From assembly GCA_023431185.1 (NCBI GenBank), contig JAEYXS010000096.1, positions 1 through 9,049 of the forward strand: a stretch of DNA of 9,049 nt. Reading direction: 5' to 3'. This stretch comes from Verrucomicrobiota bacterium. GTDB lineage: Bacteria; Verrucomicrobiota; Verrucomicrobiia; Limisphaerales; JAEYXS01. Below the pieces are notes generated by a model. The model was given only the letters and a program-made list of their open reading frames with translations, did no database searches and was not told where the DNA came from. Position 1 is the stretch's first letter. Each line of letters starts with the position of its first letter. This document shows positions 6,722 to 9,049 of this stretch, piece by piece. Position numbers and translations under genes: made by a program.

Positions 6722-7026
6722 ACTGGCGAGTGGTGTTAAGGCCTGAGGCTTTGAATGATATCGAGGCAGCGGCTGATTGGTATGAGACCAGGCGCCAGGG
6801 CTTGGGAGACGAATTCATCGAGGAAATCCTGACTGTCCTAGATCGTTTGGCTGAGAATCCTCTAATCTATTGCCGGCGACATCCACGAAAGAATATCCGC
6901 TGGCGCTATCCCGAACGATTCCCCTACCGCGTCATCTACGAGGTTCAGGAACTTGAGAATACAGTAGTGGTCGCTGCTGTATTGCATGCAGCACAGCATG
7001 ACGGCCATTGGCGGAAGCGGATCTGA
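6718..7026 (+). CDS. Toxin of the ParE/RelE superfamily
   Basis: A 102-residue protein of normal length for the ParE/RelE plasmid-stabilisation family (PF05016). Features in order: beta strand WRVVLRPEALNDIEAAADWYE (3-23), helix DEFIEEILTVLDRLAENP (31-48), the core strand pair WRYPERFPYRVIYEV (62-76), and the C-terminal VVAAVLHAAQHDGHWRKR (84-101), which contains the conserved H-x(n)-W-x-x-R ending. Family members inhibit DNA gyrase or cleave mRNA on the ribosome; which applies here cannot be read from sequence. It overlaps the antitoxin by 4 bp. No truncation or frameshift is seen. Confidence 0.87.
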   Translation: MNWRVVLRPEALNDIEAAADWYETRRQGLGDEFIEEILTVLDRLAENPLIYCRRHPRKNIRWRYPERFPYRVIYEVQELENTVVVAAVLHAAQHDGHWRKRI

Positions 7027-7088
7027 GGATAGGGAACTGATTGCGCGAAAGTTGGACCTTGGGGAGCTGACCCGTTAACCTGCTGCCG

Positions 7089-9049
7089 ATGTCCAGCCGG
7101 GAAAGCAACGTGTCTGCACCTGTCGCCGCTCCAGCGACGGGGGGCTGGCTTTTCGGCGGGCTGGTGGTCCTGCTGCTGCTCGCGCCTTTGGTTTTCTGGC
7201 GGGAGTTGTATGACAGTTTGAGCGTGCCGAAGCGGGCGTTGATCCAGGTGGGGGCGTTGGTTTTGCTGGGCATGGCGGCTTGGCAGCGGAAGGCGTGGCG
7301 CTGGCCGCAGCCATTGGGGTTCTTCACGGTATTGTTTTTCCTGTGGGCGCTGGTGTCGCTGACGTGGGCCACGAATCCGTGGCTAGGGTGGTGGACGTGG
7401 TGGCATTGGGTGGCGTGTGTGATGATCGGCTGGGTGGTTTGGCAGTTGGAGCTGACGCTGGAACGGTTGCGAGCGTTGCTGTGGGCGATGGCGGGCAGTG
7501 GGGCGATCGTGGCGGTCATCGGACTGGCGCAGGCGTGGTTTCAGTTTAGTTGGGTGCCGCAGGCGATCGCGCCGGGGAGCACGCTGGCGAATCGTAACAT
7601 GGCGGCGCAGGTGATGGTGCTGGTGATCCCCATCGCGGCGGTGCTGGTGTATCTGGCGCGGTGCCGGCGGGAGGTCATCATGGCGACGATTGCCTTGACG
7701 CTGTGTGTCACGTTTCTGGGGCATACGTTCACGAAGGGGTGCTGGATCGCGTTGGCTTTCAGCGGTGGGCTTGCGATGGGACTGGGTTATCAGTGCGGCT
7801 GGCGGCCTAACATTCAATCCAGGAATTCCCGGGCTTTGCTGGTGGCGGTGTTCATCGGCGCGCTGACGATCAATGTAACGAATGAGGGCGTGCGCTGGCG
7901 GTGGGCGGAGATCGGGGCGTATCTGAGCGGGCTGGCGGAGGAGCCGGAAACGAATGTAACGGAGGCGGATCGCTTGCAGGCGAAGTCATCGCGGAGTGTG
8001 GCGGTGCGGAGGATCTTTTGGCGGAACACGCTGGTGATGATCCAAGAGCAGCCGGTGCGAGGCGTGGGGTTGAACAACTGGCGGGTGGCGTATCCGGCGG
8101 CGACGTTGAAGGGGGTGCCGGACCCGACGCTGGCGGGGCGTTCGCCGGAGCGCACGCATAATGATTTGCTGCAGATCTGGGCGGAGCTGGGGACGGTGGG
8201 GTTGATGCTGGCGTTGACGGTGGTGGGATTGTTTGTGCGGGAGGCATGGCGCGGGCTGCCGCGGGTGAGTTCACGGGATGAACGGGTGGTGGTGATCGGG
8301 GCGCTGGCGGCGTTGGGGGCCATTGCGGTGGATTCGTTGTTCAGTTTTCCGTTGGACCGGGAGGTGCCGCCTTTGTTTGGGGCGGTGTTGGTGGGAATCG
8401 TCATGCGAAGTGCGAGAGGGGGAAGGGGCGAAGTGAGAAGTGCCAGTTTGGGAACGTTGAGCTATTCCCGGGCATTTGCTGTTGCGGTGCTTATCGGGGC
8501 AGTAGGGATGGCGGTGTGGCATTCGCGGCAGTGGGGGGCGGATGCTTTGTTCAAACAGCAGTTGGCGGCGGTGCGGAAGGCGGACTGGAATGAAGTGGTG
8601 CGGTTGGGTGACCTGATCAAGCGGGCGGACCCGACGCGGGTGGATGCTTGGCGGTTCACGGGACGGGCGCAGGAGCAGTTGGGCCAGTTGGATGAGTCGT
8701 GGATGGATCTGAAGCTGGCGTTGCGATATGCGCCGGATGATACGCAGTTGTTGCATTACGCCGCACTGACGGCGCAGAAGCGGGGGCATTTCGGCGCGGC
8801 GGAGGAAGCGTGGCGGCGGGCGGCGGCGATCTTGCCGCAGGAGGCGTTGTTCCCGCATCATCTGGGGTTGTTGTATCTGGCGCGCAAAGATGCGGAAGGG
8901 GCGGTGAAGGAATTACTGAGGGCGAAGGAACTGAATCCGCAGGATGCAACGGTGTATTTCAATCTCGGGCTGGCGTATGAACAGGCGGGGCAAAAGGGCG
9001 AGGCACGGGCGAGTTATGAGAAGGCGTTGGAATTGAGGCCGGGGTGGGA
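7089..9049 (+). CDS. O-antigen ligase/polymerase-family (Wzy_C) membrane protein with C-terminal TPR repeats, 3' end beyond window
   Basis: The frame is open from ATG at 7089 to the edge (653 visible residues). The in-frame TGA at 7068-7070 and the absence of another start codon after it leave 7089 as the start; the ribosome site is poor. Residues 20-435 hold about ten or more hydrophobic segments with Wzy_C (PF04932) landmarks: STLANRNMAA (164-173), TFTKGCWIAL (213-222), PVRGVGLNNW (322-331) and THNDLLQIWAELGTVGL (356-372), the last being the conserved H-N-D-x-L-x-x-x-x-E-x-G motif. A further membrane segment lies at about 461-477. Tetratricopeptide repeats then begin near residue 485 and continue to the edge (for example AWRFTGRAQEQLGQLDESW and VYFNLGLAYEQAGQKGEA). 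Such proteins join or polymerise surface glycans in the periplasm, with the TPR part probably binding partners. Codon use is strongly G-ending (GCG, GTG, CTG, CGG). Confidence 0.88.
   Translation, partial: MSSRESNVSAPVAAPATGGWLFGGLVVLLLLAPLVFWRELYDSLSVPKRALIQVGALVLLGMAAWQRKAWRWPQPLGFFTVLFFLWALVSLTWATNPWLGWWTWWHWVACVMIGWVVWQLELTLERLRALLWAMAGSGAIVAVIGLAQAWFQFSWVPQAIAPGSTLANRNMAAQVMVLVIPIAAVLVYLARCRREVIMATIALTLCVTFLGHTFTKGCWIALAFSGGLAMGLGYQCGWRPNIQSRNSRALLVAVFIGALTINVTNEGVRWRWAEIGAYLSGLAEEPETNVTEADRLQAKSSRSVAVRRIFWRNTLVMIQEQPVRGVGLNNWRVAYPAATLKGVPDPTLAGRSPERTHNDLLQIWAELGTVGLMLALTVVGLFVREAWRGLPRVSSRDERVVVIGALAALGAIAVDSLFSFPLDREVPPLFGAVLVGIVMRSARGGRGEVRSASLGTLSYSRAFAVAVLIGAVGMAVWHSRQWGADALFKQQLAAVRKADWNEVVRLGDLIKRADPTRVDAWRFTGRAQEQLGQLDESWMDLKLALRYAPDDTQLLHYAALTAQKRGHFGAAEEAWRRAAAILPQEALFPHHLGLLYLARKDAEGAVKELLRAKELNPQDATVYFNLGLAYEQAGQKGEARASYEKALELRPGW

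Noticed and set aside
6932..8949. Several long minus-strand open frames rich in Pro, Arg and Ser
   Set aside because: They are shadows of the strongly G-ending O-antigen ligase gene, whose complement has few stop codons. Their composition is low-complexity and no domain is recognisable.

Overview
The window reads as a GC-rich chromosomal segment of an environmental Gram-negative bacterium, most likely in the Verrucomicrobiota. That placement is inferred from the mix of genes: a clade II copper nitrite reductase fused to cytochrome c next to a sulfatase-modifying-factor-like protein, a large CehA/McbA-type PHP protein, a DUF2238 membrane protein, and a polymerase/ligase-TPR fusion. No rRNA, tRNA, phage, CRISPR array or complete insertion sequence is visible.

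Layout. (1) Bases 1-2174, minus strand: a denitrification pair. nirK encodes a periplasmic copper nitrite reductase with a C-terminal cytochrome c domain. It is followed 19 nt later by an exported formylglycine-generating-enzyme-like (SUMF1) protein that runs off the left edge. An FNR/CRP-type dyad lies about 115-130 bp upstream of the nirK start. (2) Bases 2175-2553: a divergent intergenic region. (3) Bases 2554-4623, plus strand: an exported PHP-domain metallohydrolase of the CehA/McbA group. It is followed after 34 nt by an RluE-type 23S rRNA pseudouridine synthase (4658-5221). (4) Bases 5222-5325: a convergent intergenic spacer with two hairpins and a repeat-like tract. (5) Bases 5326-5766, minus strand: a stand-alone cyclic-nucleotide-binding domain protein, divergent over 75 bp from a DUF2238 membrane protein (5842-6483). 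(6) Bases 6506-7026: a compact type II toxin-antitoxin pair with a 4-bp ATGA overlap. (7) Bases 7089-9049: an O-antigen ligase/polymerase-family membrane protein with C-terminal TPR repeats, cut by the right edge.

How the genes work together. Only the nirK/SUMF1 pair and the toxin-antitoxin pair are clear functional units. NirK reduces nitrite to nitric oxide in the periplasm, and its cytochrome domain probably delivers the electrons. The SUMF1-like partner has no obvious place in standard denitrification and is the most interesting item here. The remaining genes look like independent housekeeping, envelope or accessory genes. Base composition is patchy: nirK and most of the PHP gene favour C-ending codons, whereas a block inside the PHP gene and everything from rluE rightward on the plus strand favour G-ending codons. 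I see no clear wholly new multi-gene system.
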